Below, piece by piece: positions 33,941 to 43,279 of a stretch of DNA of 64,000 nucleotides. The position numbers and the translations under genes were made by a program. This DNA comes from Paenibacillus sp. FSL R5-0517. Lineage in GTDB: Bacteria > Bacillota > Bacilli > Paenibacillales > Paenibacillaceae. The stretch spans positions 4,526,001 through 4,590,000 of the forward strand of contig NZ_CP150235.1 of the NCBI RefSeq assembly GCF_037974355.1, given 5' to 3'. The number at the start of each line of letters is the position of its first letter. Positions within the stretch are counted from its first letter, which is position 1. The notes beneath the pieces were generated by a model. It was not told the DNA's origin. It saw nothing but the letters and a program-made list of their open reading frames with translations, and made no database searches.

Positions 33941-35587
33941 CTAGCGCAAACGGACAGGCAGGCGTCCTGTTGGCTGCAGTCCCCCTGTTAACACTTGGGA
34001 CAGTGCCCGGACGACTGCTGGTGTATTCTCATAAGTACACACATAACTTCCCGGCCTCGAAATCTCCAGCAGATCATATGGATTGCGCAGAGCAATGACA
34101 ATCAGCGAATGATTCTCACTCAGCTTTTCAACCAAATACTGTTGCCCTTTCGGAAGATGCCCTGCAGATGTGTATGTACATACGATAACTTGCTCACTCT
34201 CCGACACTTCAGCCAATATCCGATCTGCTTCATCATAAGTAGGCTGAGTTGTAATCTTGTGTTCACGAACTCTGCCTCGCAGTTGCGATAACGCTATACC
34301 AAGCGATTCTGTATGGGACCATGGTTCATCCACCTCTGTCCGCTGCACAACCTCAGGCCAGATGACATGCACGTCCTTCTCTGGATCCAACGGCAGTAGT
34401 CCATCATTATGAACGATGGTAATGCTGCTTGAAGCAATCTTGAACAGCGTCGATTCGTTTCGTTCACTGGGATCACTGGGTTCAGTGGATTCATTGTCAT
34501 TAACAGGTTCAACATCGGTTATTTCGATCGTTTCACTTGCTTTAGGCGAATCAAGACCAGTGTCCGGGTACCCGCAGCGCGCTGCCTTCCATGTAATAAT
34601 ACGTTCCAGTGCCTTGTTAATGATATCTTCCGTAATTCGCCCTGTTCGAACGGCTTGAACAATGGCTTCAACAGCAGCAACCTGATCTTGCAGGGTATGA
34701 CTTACCAGAATCAGATCTGCTCCTGCCTCCACAGCACAAATGGCAGCTTCAGCTACCCCATACGGCTTGGATATTGCATGCATTTCTAGACAGTCTGTAA
34801 TAATAATGCCCTCAAAGCCCATTTCTTCGCGTAGCAGACCAGTTAAAACTTTACGCGACAACGTTGCCGGAATGGGCTCAGGCTCAATTGAAGGGAACAT
34901 CACATGAGCTGTCATAATAGCATCAACTCCGGCCTCAATCGCCTTGCGGAACGGCAACAACTCCATCTGTTCCAATCTGTTTCGATCATGAGGTACCGTA
35001 ACCATACCCAGATGAGAATCTACGGCGGTATCTCCATGTCCCGGAAAATGTTTGGCAGTAGCAGCTATGCCCTGTGATTGATATCCGCTGATGGCTGCTA
35101 CGCCATGAGCGGCCACACTTTCAGCATGTTCACCATACGAACGCACACCGATAACCGGATTGAGCGGGTTGTTATTCACGTCAACCACGGGGGCAAGGTT
35201 CATATCAACACCGATGCTTTTTAACTCACGCCCCAGAATTTGGGCACACGCCAGGGTATATTCCGGATTGCCTGTCGCACCAAGTGCCATATTACCCGGC
35301 ACTTGAGTCATTCCCTCTTTGTCAATCCGTGCAACCATGCCACCTTCCTGGTCCACCGAAATCATGAGTGGAAATGCCCCCGATGCAGCAGCCATATCTT
35401 GCAGTTCGGCGGACAGCTTTGTCAATTGATCTACACTGTGCACATTGCGGCGGAAATAAATGACGCCTCCAATATGATAGTCACGAATTAAATGAGTAAT
35501 CTGTTCATCTGCGTGCTGACCGTGAAATCCACACATCAACAATTGGCCTACCTTTTGCTCCAATGTCAGCTCATTCAAGGGTTTCAT
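33941..35587 (-). CDS. Family 3 glycoside hydrolase, NagZ-like beta-N-acetylhexosaminidase
   Basis: A GH3 enzyme of the NagZ type that releases GlcNAc from glycans. The 548-residue protein has the (beta/alpha)8 domain with VDQEGGMVARI, the His-Asp catalytic signature AKHFPGHGDTAVDSH and the nucleophile region GIIITDCLEMHAI. It also has a C-terminal domain (about 380-548) like B. subtilis NagZ/YbbD. No signal peptide is seen, so it is probably cytosolic. It is the last gene of the SBP-permease-permease-kinase-regulator operon, suggesting that the transporter imports a GlcNAc-containing oligosaccharide (inference). Confidence 0.92.
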   Translation of the reverse strand: MKPLNELTLEQKVGQLLMCGFHGQHADEQITHLIRDYHIGGVIYFRRNVHSVDQLTKLSAELQDMAAASGAFPLMISVDQEGGMVARIDKEGMTQVPGNMALGATGNPEYTLACAQILGRELKSIGVDMNLAPVVDVNNNPLNPVIGVRSYGEHAESVAAHGVAAISGYQSQGIAATAKHFPGHGDTAVDSHLGMVTVPHDRNRLEQMELLPFRKAIEAGVDAIMTAHVMFPSIEPEPIPATLSRKVLTGLLREEMGFEGIIITDCLEMHAISKPYGVAEAAICAVEAGADLILVSHTLQDQVAAVEAIVQAVRTGRITEDIINKALERIITWKAARCGYPDTGLDSPKASETIEITDVEPVNDNESTEPSDPSERNESTLFKIASSSITIVHNDGLLPLDPEKDVHVIWPEVVQRTEVDEPWSHTESLGIALSQLRGRVREHKITTQPTYDEADRILAEVSESEQVIVCTYTSAGHLPKGQQYLVEKLSENHSLIVIALRNPYDLLEISRPGSYVCTYENTPAVVRALSQVLTGGLQPTGRLPVRLR

Positions 35588-35615
35588 TCGACCTCTCCTC
35601 TCGTTTCCGTTGCCG

Positions 35616-37247
35616 CTATGAACCCAGTCGTTTGCTCTGTCTATACTCCGAAGGTTTCATGTGGAAGTGTTTGTGAAACACCTTGGAGAAGTAACGGCGC
35701 TCCTTGAACCCTGTTGCTTCCCCAATCGCTGTAATGCTCCATTCGGTTGTACTCAACAATAAAGCAGCACTTTCCATCCGTTTCTGGGTCATGTATTCCA
35801 CAAAAGTAACACCCATTTGAGTTTTAAATAGCTGGCAGAAGTATCCCGGACTGATTCCGAGCCAATCGGAGACTTCATCTATTCCCAAGTCCTGTTGCAG
35901 CCGTGCATCCATATACTCACAAGCAGACAGGATCAGTTCCGATACGGAAGGACGTGGCTGCGTTTGTTTGCCCTGACAGGCTTGGGTAAGAACCTCTGCA
36001 AGTTCAAGCAGTTCCCTCATGGACACGGCCCCTTGCAGTGCATTCCAATAATTCACTTCATGCCCTTCAGAGATGGCCTGTACTTCGCGCAGTTCCCGAA
36101 GCATGTGTACAAGCATAAACCGAAGATTGGTTTCATCCATTCTATTGAAGGTGTGTCCTGAATTCCCCATTCGTTGTTTAAGACGATCCAACACATCGCG
36201 TAACCCGTGCTTGTTCCCTTGACGAATCCACCGAGTAACCAGCTCCAGATCTTCTCTTGTAATCCATGAGTTAGCCCCTTTGAAGGCGGTGTGATCATAC
36301 GATAAAGCGGTTTCGGGACAACTCGAACTCAGCACCCTGTCTTCACTCTCCGAATGGAACATCAGTATTTTTTGACAATGCCGGTATCGCTCCAGAATTT
36401 GACTTTCCCGGTTCACGGGCACATCATCCTGAACAACCCTGATCCTCACACTTGAATTCAAGGATACGATCGCATTCAATTCATGATACAGTTGATGGGC
36501 CAGTTCCTCTGAACGACATTTCCACTCACTCGATGCCTCCAGCAGGATGCACCACTCACCTTTGCGAGTCGAAAGAATCTGACAGTCCCCCGTCATGCTC
36601 TCTGCCACTTCCCGAAGTCTTGAACTGATGTTCTCATGCCATCGCTCATGCTGAAGCTCGGACCAGCCGATAGAATGGCGAAAATAACCGACCGCATCCA
36701 CCAGCAGCAACGTATACGGTGCAGCCGCTGTTATGAACTCAGGAACAGAGGCAGGATAGGCAATTTTCTGCGGTGCTTCTCCCCGCAATAGGTCAATCAA
36801 ATGTTTGTGTCTGATCCAGCTTTCCATCTCTTGGCTGCGATAACGTTGCGATTCGTTTTCCATACGTCTCTTCTGGATCTGCCCGGCAAGCTCACGCAGT
36901 TTATGTTCCAGATTCAAATAATCGATGGGCTTGCATATGTATTCATGCACGTTATATTGAATAGCAGTCCGAGCATACTCAAACTGCTGATAACCGGTCA
37001 GCAAAATAATTTCACACGTTTCACCTTGCTCTCGCAGCAACCGAATGAGTTCCAATCCATCCATGGACGGCATCCGAATATCGCATAAGAGAATGTCTGG
37101 ATGAATTTCTGTTACTTTCCCCAGCGCTTCTGCCCCGCTTCTCGCTGTACCTGTAATTTTAATCCCCATCTCTTCCCAGGGTAAGATGTAGTTCAGATTC
37201 TCCAGAATCGGGAGCTCATCGTCAACCAGCATTGCAGTCAGATTCAT
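35616..37247 (-). CDS. Response regulator, YesN/AraC family
   Basis: A 543-residue two-component regulator. The N-terminal receiver domain has VDDELPILENLNYIL, the phosphoacceptor Asp56 in ILLCDIRMPSMDG, and the conserved Lys in YICKPIDY. A long central linker (about 130-430) follows. The C-terminal AraC helix-turn-helix pair is at about 440-540 (DEVSDWLGISPGYFCQLFK, SITAIGEATGFKERRYFSK). Its start overlaps the kinase stop by four bases, so the two are translationally coupled. It should activate the adjacent transporter genes. Confidence 0.93.
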   Translation of the reverse strand: MNLTAMLVDDELPILENLNYILPWEEMGIKITGTARSGAEALGKVTEIHPDILLCDIRMPSMDGLELIRLLREQGETCEIILLTGYQQFEYARTAIQYNVHEYICKPIDYLNLEHKLRELAGQIQKRRMENESQRYRSQEMESWIRHKHLIDLLRGEAPQKIAYPASVPEFITAAAPYTLLLVDAVGYFRHSIGWSELQHERWHENISSRLREVAESMTGDCQILSTRKGEWCILLEASSEWKCRSEELAHQLYHELNAIVSLNSSVRIRVVQDDVPVNRESQILERYRHCQKILMFHSESEDRVLSSSCPETALSYDHTAFKGANSWITREDLELVTRWIRQGNKHGLRDVLDRLKQRMGNSGHTFNRMDETNLRFMLVHMLRELREVQAISEGHEVNYWNALQGAVSMRELLELAEVLTQACQGKQTQPRPSVSELILSACEYMDARLQQDLGIDEVSDWLGISPGYFCQLFKTQMGVTFVEYMTQKRMESAALLLSTTEWSITAIGEATGFKERRYFSKVFHKHFHMKPSEYRQSKRLGS

Positions 37248-39079
37248 CCGGCTTCCTCCTGCTCATATAATGGTATGATGCATCGAATCACAGTGCCATA
37301 CCCCGGTGCAGAACATATGAATATGCCATACCCGGTCCCGTATTGAATACGAATTCGATCTGCCACACTTCGTAATCCCAATCCCCGGCGTTCCGTTATG
37401 GATGATAATGATTCCGTCCCTTTGACCAGCATGTCTTCCGGCGGATCTGCTGCCATGTACTCAAATCGTGCGAGCATTTCCTGGGGAATACCAATCCCAC
37501 TATCCTCAACACATAACACAAGTTGATCCCGTTCTGCATATGCGCTTATCCGCAGTACACCTGGATAGGTGATTCCCTCAAACCCATGTTGAATGCTATT
37601 TTCCACCAGAGGCTGGAGCGTCAGTTTGAGCAAAATTGAACTGTATAGATGGGGTGGTATGTCAATCTCATAGGTGAACAAATCACTGAACCTGTATTGT
37701 TGAATTTCCAGATAACTCTGCAAATGCCTTATCTCCTCACTCAGCGGAATCTCCTCCTGATCCTGAATGCTGATACGAAGCATATTGCCCAACCTGGTCA
37801 CCATCTCGCTTACTTTGCGGCCCTCGCCACGTAGTGCCAATCCATTAATGGATTCCAATGTGTTAAACAGAAAATGGGGTTTGATCTGGGCTTGGAGTAC
37901 ACGTAGTTCCGCTTGGGCCTTCTGCTCTTGCTCAGCCCGAACACGACGGAATAATCCCCCAATACGTTCCAATAGCTCATTGAATCCTTGCGCCAGCAGC
38001 TGCATCTCGTCAAAACCTTTACCTTCCACCCTTGCGTTAAAATCACCATCATCCACACGGCGCATAAATCTTACAAGTACAGCAATATTGCCCGTAATGC
38101 GATTCATGAAAAATAGATTAAAGATCATGGCGGCGAACAGGCACGACAGAATAATAATGACAGACCAGCCTGCAAAAGCATTTGTTTCCGCAGATAAGGC
38201 TTCCCATGAAGTCACACTGACGAGACTCCAGTTATAGTTCTTCAGATGATATTGCGAAATGATGCTCTCCTTGCCGTCAAAGACCGTTCTGACGCTGCGA
38301 AAGCCGGGACCGTAACTGCCGGATTCTGCTCCAAGGTTCTGCATGTTCTCACCGTTATAACGCCCTGCTGGATCATAAACGATCAGTCCTTCTTCGTTAA
38401 TTAACAGGAATGATGTATCCTGTGCCGAATCACTGATTTGCAGATGACGAAAGATCCGGTCAATTTCTCCTTTTTTGATCTGAACAACAAGCACGCCGAT
38501 ATTTTGAAAATAACTGAGTTCCTTGACCAGTCTGATCTGGGTGAAAACAGGTTCTACTCCGGTTAATTCGGAATACTCCAGAGGCGCGAGCCATTTGGGC
38601 ACGCCATTAAGTTGCTGAATTTCGTTGAATAAGGGATGCACTTTGAATTGCTGAAAAGGAAGGGCTTGAAAATTCTCTTTGGTGAAAATGGAGACAATCT
38701 GGTTGTTCTCGGAAGAACGCAAATCATATAAAAAGGCATAACTGATGAACGGATAATTATATAGAAGGGAACGGAAATTGCGCTGGCTGGCATTCAGGGA
38801 TAACTGATTACCGGTGCCCAGATCCTGCTTGGTCGGGTCTTTCGCGTTCAATGCCATCTGGAAAACAGATGTCGCTATCCCGTTGTCGGTCACATTATTA
38901 ATCTGCTGAAATACATTCTCGATATTGTAACTAATGGCCTGAAGCGCATATTCGGCCTGTTGATTGTATTTTTTCTCAATCGTATGTGATGTGACCAGAA
39001 ACATGCCAATGCCCAGCGCACACATCGGTACAATGATCAGCAGCAGAAATGCCAAGGCCAGCTTCATTCGCAAGTTCAT
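37244..39079 (-). CDS. Sensor histidine kinase, YesM family
   Basis: A 611-residue membrane histidine kinase. Membrane segments lie at about residues 5-28 and 304-326, flanking an extracytoplasmic sensor domain of ~275 residues (dCache-like). A HAMP domain (about 325-378, FMRRVDDGDFNARVEGKG) is followed by the His-kinase core with phosphoacceptor His402 in IKPHFLFNTLES and an ATPase domain (LQPLVENSIQHGF, VEDSGIGIP, GLGLRSVADRI). It partners the YesN-like regulator next to it and probably senses the sugar or loaded binding protein. Confidence 0.94.
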   Translation of the reverse strand: MNLRMKLALAFLLLIIVPMCALGIGMFLVTSHTIEKKYNQQAEYALQAISYNIENVFQQINNVTDNGIATSVFQMALNAKDPTKQDLGTGNQLSLNASQRNFRSLLYNYPFISYAFLYDLRSSENNQIVSIFTKENFQALPFQQFKVHPLFNEIQQLNGVPKWLAPLEYSELTGVEPVFTQIRLVKELSYFQNIGVLVVQIKKGEIDRIFRHLQISDSAQDTSFLLINEEGLIVYDPAGRYNGENMQNLGAESGSYGPGFRSVRTVFDGKESIISQYHLKNYNWSLVSVTSWEALSAETNAFAGWSVIIILSCLFAAMIFNLFFMNRITGNIAVLVRFMRRVDDGDFNARVEGKGFDEMQLLAQGFNELLERIGGLFRRVRAEQEQKAQAELRVLQAQIKPHFLFNTLESINGLALRGEGRKVSEMVTRLGNMLRISIQDQEEIPLSEEIRHLQSYLEIQQYRFSDLFTYEIDIPPHLYSSILLKLTLQPLVENSIQHGFEGITYPGVLRISAYAERDQLVLCVEDSGIGIPQEMLARFEYMAADPPEDMLVKGTESLSSITERRGLGLRSVADRIRIQYGTGYGIFICSAPGYGTVIRCIIPLYEQEEAG

Positions 39080-39111
39080 ATCCCGTTCTCCCTATTCACT
39101 GGTTCATGGTA

Positions 39112-39945
39112 TTAACCTTTGACACCGCCTGCAGTTACTCCTTCTATAATTTTCTCCTGGAGTATGGCGTAGATCACAAGTACAGGTACAACACTGTATA
39201 CAATACCTGCCGACATCTGAGCATAGTTCATCTGATATTGATCCCGAAACTGGACCATACCCACGGGCAGCGTGCGCAATTTATCGGTGGATAAGAAATA
39301 GTTGGCGAGTAAAAATTCGTTCCAGTTCCCGAGGAAATTAACGATAAAAACGGTAACAATAGCCGGAACCGTAAGAGGTATCACTATTTTAGCAAAGATA
39401 CCCGGAGCCCTCAAGCCGTCCATAACCGCTGCTTCCTCAATTTCACCAGGCAGAGATCGCATAAAAGCCGCCAGTATAATAATGGTAAAGGGAATCGCAT
39501 TCGCCACATAGGGAACGATCAATGCCAGATGTGTATCCAATATGCCCATTTTGCGTACAAGCAGATAAATCGGCAGCATGAGTGCATTGTTGGGAATAAG
39601 CATGCCCGCCAGAATCAAGCTGTACAGAAATAGACTCCATTTCCGGTGTCTCATCCGGGTTACGGCAAAAGCAAACATCGCACCGAGTGCAATTGTACAC
39701 GCCGAAGACAGAATTGAGATGTATAGGCTGTTCCAGAAATACGTGCCAATCTTCGCATTCACCCAGGCCTCCACATAATTGTTAAACTCCCATGTTGTCG
39801 GCAGACCGAACGGATTCAAGGCAATTTCATTGTTATCCTGCTTGAAGGACGAGAAAATCACAAATAAAAAGGGAAACAAAATCGCGATTAAATACAACAT
39901 TAACAACACATGAGGTATACTACTTTTTATGTTTTTCGCCATCAA
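39112..39945 (-). CDS. Carbohydrate ABC transporter permease (MalG/YesQ type)
   Basis: The second inner-membrane permease of a CUT1 sugar importer. The 277-residue protein has six membrane segments; the cytoplasmic EAA loop is LPGEIEEAAVMDGLRAPGIF near residues 187-206. The start overlaps the stop of the first permease gene by four bases. No ATPase gene is in the cluster, so a shared MsmX-type ATPase is expected. Confidence 0.94.
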   Translation of the reverse strand: MMAKNIKSSIPHVLLMLYLIAILFPFLFVIFSSFKQDNNEIALNPFGLPTTWEFNNYVEAWVNAKIGTYFWNSLYISILSSACTIALGAMFAFAVTRMRHRKWSLFLYSLILAGMLIPNNALMLPIYLLVRKMGILDTHLALIVPYVANAIPFTIIILAAFMRSLPGEIEEAAVMDGLRAPGIFAKIVIPLTVPAIVTVFIVNFLGNWNEFLLANYFLSTDKLRTLPVGMVQFRDQYQMNYAQMSAGIVYSVVPVLVIYAILQEKIIEGVTAGGVKG

Positions 39946-40826
39946 TATTCCACCTTCTCGCTCTTTCTCGCCACCAGCAGTTGATACATCGCAGTAAGCA
40001 CAAGCGTCAGAGCAAAGATCAGTACCGCAATGGTATTGCCATAACCATATTTGAAATTGGTAATCGCATATTTGATCATGTATGTCGCCAGAACCTCGGT
40101 GGACCCAGCGGGCCCACCTTTGGTCATGACAATCACGATGTCAGCTGCTTTCATAGCTCCTGCAATGGACAACATGATAACGACGGAAATGATCGGACGA
40201 ATCAGCGGCAGTGTTATCCGCATTGCACGTTGTACCGCCGTTGCACCATCGATTGCAGCTGCTTCATCCAAATCACGGGGAATCGCCAGTATGGCAGCCA
40301 GTACCATGACAATGTAAAATCCCGTCCACTGCCAGGCATTGGTAACCAAAATGGACAACATGGCAAATCGGTTATCGGATAACCAGTAGATTGGATCGAT
40401 GCCCAGCACATGAAGCATTTTGTTTAATAATCCGATGTTGGGCTCATAGATGAACCCCCATAAGATACCGATCACGGCTGTCGACATAATGGATGGTAAA
40501 AAAACAGCTGTTTTATACAGACCTTTCAGCCTTTTCACATTGGCAATCAGTAGCGAAAACAGGACGATTAGAGGTACCTGAATCAGTACCGAAAATCCGA
40601 TGAAAAAGCCGTTATTCCGTGTGGAAATCCAAAATCGTTCATCGGTCAGTGCCTTCACATAGTTGGATAAGCCCACAAAACGTGGCTCAGCGGAAACCCC
40701 ATTCCAACTCGTCAGACTGTAATATAAGGAGCTGCCAATAGGATATAGAAAGAACATGATAAACAGAATCAGGGCTGGCATTACAAACAGCGTATAGATT
40801 AACGGGCTGCGGAGTGAAGTATTCAT
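39942..40826 (-). CDS. Carbohydrate ABC transporter permease (MalF/YesP type)
   Basis: The first permease of the CUT1 importer. The 294-residue protein has six membrane segments, a cytoplasmic EAA loop IPRDLDEAAAIDGATAVQRA near residues 190-209, and the N-terminal LFVMPALILFIMFFLYPIGSS. It is followed with overlap by the second permease. Confidence 0.94.
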   Translation of the reverse strand: MNTSLRSPLIYTLFVMPALILFIMFFLYPIGSSLYYSLTSWNGVSAEPRFVGLSNYVKALTDERFWISTRNNGFFIGFSVLIQVPLIVLFSLLIANVKRLKGLYKTAVFLPSIMSTAVIGILWGFIYEPNIGLLNKMLHVLGIDPIYWLSDNRFAMLSILVTNAWQWTGFYIVMVLAAILAIPRDLDEAAAIDGATAVQRAMRITLPLIRPIISVVIMLSIAGAMKAADIVIVMTKGGPAGSTEVLATYMIKYAITNFKYGYGNTIAVLIFALTLVLTAMYQLLVARKSEKVEY

Positions 40827-40877
40827 GGTCAGCCTCCTTAAGTCACTTCAACGGTCGCAGTTTCAACTTGGATTGAT

Positions 40878-42245
40878 TTATTCCACTGAAGCGTTTGCTT
40901 CCTCCTGTACCTTTTGCAGTTCTTCTGCCATTTTCTCTGGCGTAGTCTGCCCACCAATCAACTTCTGAATCTGCAGATTACTGATCTCTGTCGTCACATC
41001 AGCCTGAACGAGTGCATCAAATGCCGGGAACGACGTCTTGGACGCATTAAGCACGGCCACAATTTCTTTCATCAGATCATCGGTAATGCTATCGGTTAAC
41101 ACTTTTTCATCCAGCTTCATGGCAGGCAATACACCATCTTCCACAAGGCCGCGAACCTGCATATCTTCATTGTAGAAATTTTTGATAAAAGCTTTAACGG
41201 CTTCCAGCTTCTGCGGATCATCCGCCACGGCTGCCGAGAATCCATATCCATTGTTCACATCCCGCATCAAGGACGTCTGATCACCTGCTCCGTTCTCTAC
41301 CGGAGGCATATTAAAGAATCCAACCTTGCCAATGAGCGATTCCCCGCTCTGGCCTTCCTTGAATACAGATGATTTCCATGTTCCGTCATACATTAATACC
41401 GCTTCTCCGCTGGTAAATTGCGTGGTGTATTCGGCATATTCGAAGCCCAGTTCACCTTTTTTGAAATAACCCTTATCAACCCATTCCTTATGTTTGGCAA
41501 AACCTTGGACAACACCCGGATCGGTCCACTTCGCTTCACCTGTTGCAAACTTTGCGGTAATCTCCGGCCCGGCATAGCGGGACCACAGGTGGTTGGTTAA
41601 CATAAGCGGAACCCAGCCTGCCTTGGATGCAGAAGCAAGCGGCACTTTGCCATCAGCCTTAATCTCGGCCAACATGTTGTCCAGTTCAACCATGGTGGTT
41701 GGAGCTTTCCATCCTTTTTGTTCAAAGTACTCTTTATTATAGAAAAAACCTTCGCCCGAACCGCCAATCGGCAGTCCATACACTTTGTCTTCATACGTAA
41801 ATGGCTCAAGGGATGTAAACTGGTCCTGGATGCCCAACTCTTGAAGGATTGGAGTCAGATCAAGCAGCATACCTTCCTTGGCATACACTTTGGAATCCGG
41901 ACTGCCGAACAGTTCAAATATATCCGGCGGGTTACCTGCCGCCATCTCCCCGCGAAGCTTCTCCTTGCGATTCACATCGGATTCGACACCATCCAGCGTA
42001 AAGGTCAGATTGGGTATCTCACCCTCCACTTTGTCCACAACGTCCTGCAGAATGGCCAATCGTTTCTGTTTGTCAGCCCCCACCTGCGTGTGGCGAAGGA
42101 GCATCTCAACCGGTTCCTTACTTGTTTCCTCCACAGGTGTATTGCCTGCGCCTTGCTGTGGCTCGTTACTTGAGCTTGCACATCCCGCCAAAGTCCATGA
42201 AGTGATAAGCAATAATGAAAGCAGCAATGTCATTCTTTTTTTCAT
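40878..42245 (-). CDS. Extracellular sugar-binding lipoprotein of a CUT1 ABC transporter
   Basis: The solute receptor of the importer, SBP family 1. The 455-residue protein has a lipoprotein signal with lipobox TLAGC (Cys about residue 22), then the family pattern EMAAGNPPDIFELFGSPDSK, YEDKVYGLPIGGSGEGFFYNKEYF and AVLMYDGTWKSSVF. The ATG at 42245 follows GAGGAGGG; an in-frame ATG at 42275 is less likely. The substrate cannot be told from sequence alone. The downstream GH3 enzyme points to amino-sugar glycans (inference). Confidence 0.93.
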   Translation of the reverse strand: MKKRMTLLLSLLLITSWTLAGCASSSNEPQQGAGNTPVEETSKEPVEMLLRHTQVGADKQKRLAILQDVVDKVEGEIPNLTFTLDGVESDVNRKEKLRGEMAAGNPPDIFELFGSPDSKVYAKEGMLLDLTPILQELGIQDQFTSLEPFTYEDKVYGLPIGGSGEGFFYNKEYFEQKGWKAPTTMVELDNMLAEIKADGKVPLASASKAGWVPLMLTNHLWSRYAGPEITAKFATGEAKWTDPGVVQGFAKHKEWVDKGYFKKGELGFEYAEYTTQFTSGEAVLMYDGTWKSSVFKEGQSGESLIGKVGFFNMPPVENGAGDQTSLMRDVNNGYGFSAAVADDPQKLEAVKAFIKNFYNEDMQVRGLVEDGVLPAMKLDEKVLTDSITDDLMKEIVAVLNASKTSFPAFDALVQADVTTEISNLQIQKLIGGQTTPEKMAEELQKVQEEANASVE

Positions 42246-42291
42246 CGGGTTGACCCTCCTCAAGATATTGAGCATTTGGCTTTACACTCTG

Positions 42292-42320
42292 ATTATAAAA
42301 AGCCGGAGCTTACATCGTAA
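42292..42320 (-). promoter_or_regulatory. Candidate sigma-A promoter of the sugar transport operon
   Basis: On the minus strand TTACGA (42320-42315) and a perfect TATAAT (42297-42292) are 17 bases apart, about 50 bases before the binding-protein ATG. The imperfect -35 would suit activation by the YesN-like regulator. Confidence 0.6.
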
Positions 42321-42363
42321 GGATGACAATTCATCAATGGAGGGATAAAATCCTTCACTGGAC

Positions 42364-42403
42364 AAAAAACAGCCCCTGCGAAGTATACTCGCAAGGGCTG
42401 CTT
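42364..42403 (-). terminator. Terminator of pflBA
   Basis: On the minus strand CAGCCCTTGCGA pairs with TCGCAGGGGCTG and is followed by TTTTTTG, about 35 bases past the pflA stop. Confidence 0.88.
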
Positions 42404-42437
42404 GGCTCTTGGTTTTTACGTTATATATAAATGTTGA

Positions 42438-43190
42438 TCACTTATCGGAACAAGCCACGCCAGCCGTTTCCTGGCGACCTTGTTCGATGAGGCGATACGC
42501 CCGCTCCACTTCTTCTTCACTTGGTGAAGGAACGCCATCCAGTGGATATATTTTGCCGAGTGCTTCCCATTTGTAGATCCCCATCTGATGGTATGGAAGA
42601 ATTTCGAACTTCTCGACGCCATTTAATGTTCCAATAAACCGTCCGAGGTTAAGCAGATCCTCTTCCTCGTTATGAATGCCAGGCACATACACGTGGCGTA
42701 TCCACATTTTCCGACCTTGCTCCGATAACCACTTGGCCGTTTTCAATGTTCTCTCGTTGGATTTGCCTGTCAGCTTGATATGTTTCTCGTCATCAATATG
42801 CTTGAGATCCAGCAGAACCAGGTCTGTGTTATCGAGCAGATCGTGAATCCGTTCCGGTTCGTTAAATCCGTTGCTGTCCAGTGTCGTATGCAATCCCCAG
42901 CGACGTTTCACTTCTTTGAAAATTTCGCCTACAAAGTGGGCCTGCAACGTTGGTTCTCCGCCAGATATCGTGAGTCCGCCTCCGGAGCTGCGGTAATAGG
43001 ATAGATATGGCTCAATTTCAGCCAGTACCTCCTCAAGTGTCATTTCTTTTCCACCATCCAGCGCCCATGTATCAGGGTTATGGCAATACTGACACTTGAG
43101 TAGACATCCTTGCATAAAAAGCACGAAGCGGATGCCTGGGCCGTCAACCGTCCCGAAAGTTTCGAGTGAATGAATATGTCCGTTAACCAT
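42438..43190 (-). CDS. pflA: Pyruvate formate-lyase activating enzyme
   Basis: A radical-SAM enzyme that installs the glycyl radical on PflB under anaerobic conditions. The 250-residue protein has the [4Fe-4S] motif CLLKCQYC (C29, C33, C36), an upstream VDGPGIRFVLFMQG, the SAM-binding LTISGGEPTLQ, and the C-terminal FEILPYHQMGIYKWE. The ATG at 43190 sits after AAAGGAAGAGG. It is in an operon with pflB, downstream by 90 bases. Confidence 0.97.
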   Translation of the reverse strand: MVNGHIHSLETFGTVDGPGIRFVLFMQGCLLKCQYCHNPDTWALDGGKEMTLEEVLAEIEPYLSYYRSSGGGLTISGGEPTLQAHFVGEIFKEVKRRWGLHTTLDSNGFNEPERIHDLLDNTDLVLLDLKHIDDEKHIKLTGKSNERTLKTAKWLSEQGRKMWIRHVYVPGIHNEEEDLLNLGRFIGTLNGVEKFEILPYHQMGIYKWEALGKIYPLDGVPSPSEEEVERAYRLIEQGRQETAGVACSDK

Positions 43191-43279
43191 GCTGCCTCTT
43201 CCTTTCTGTATCCGCATCCGCTGTGCGTTTAATATGAGTTGGAATGTCTTGCTCTAGCGGTCTTCTACTTGCATATTAC

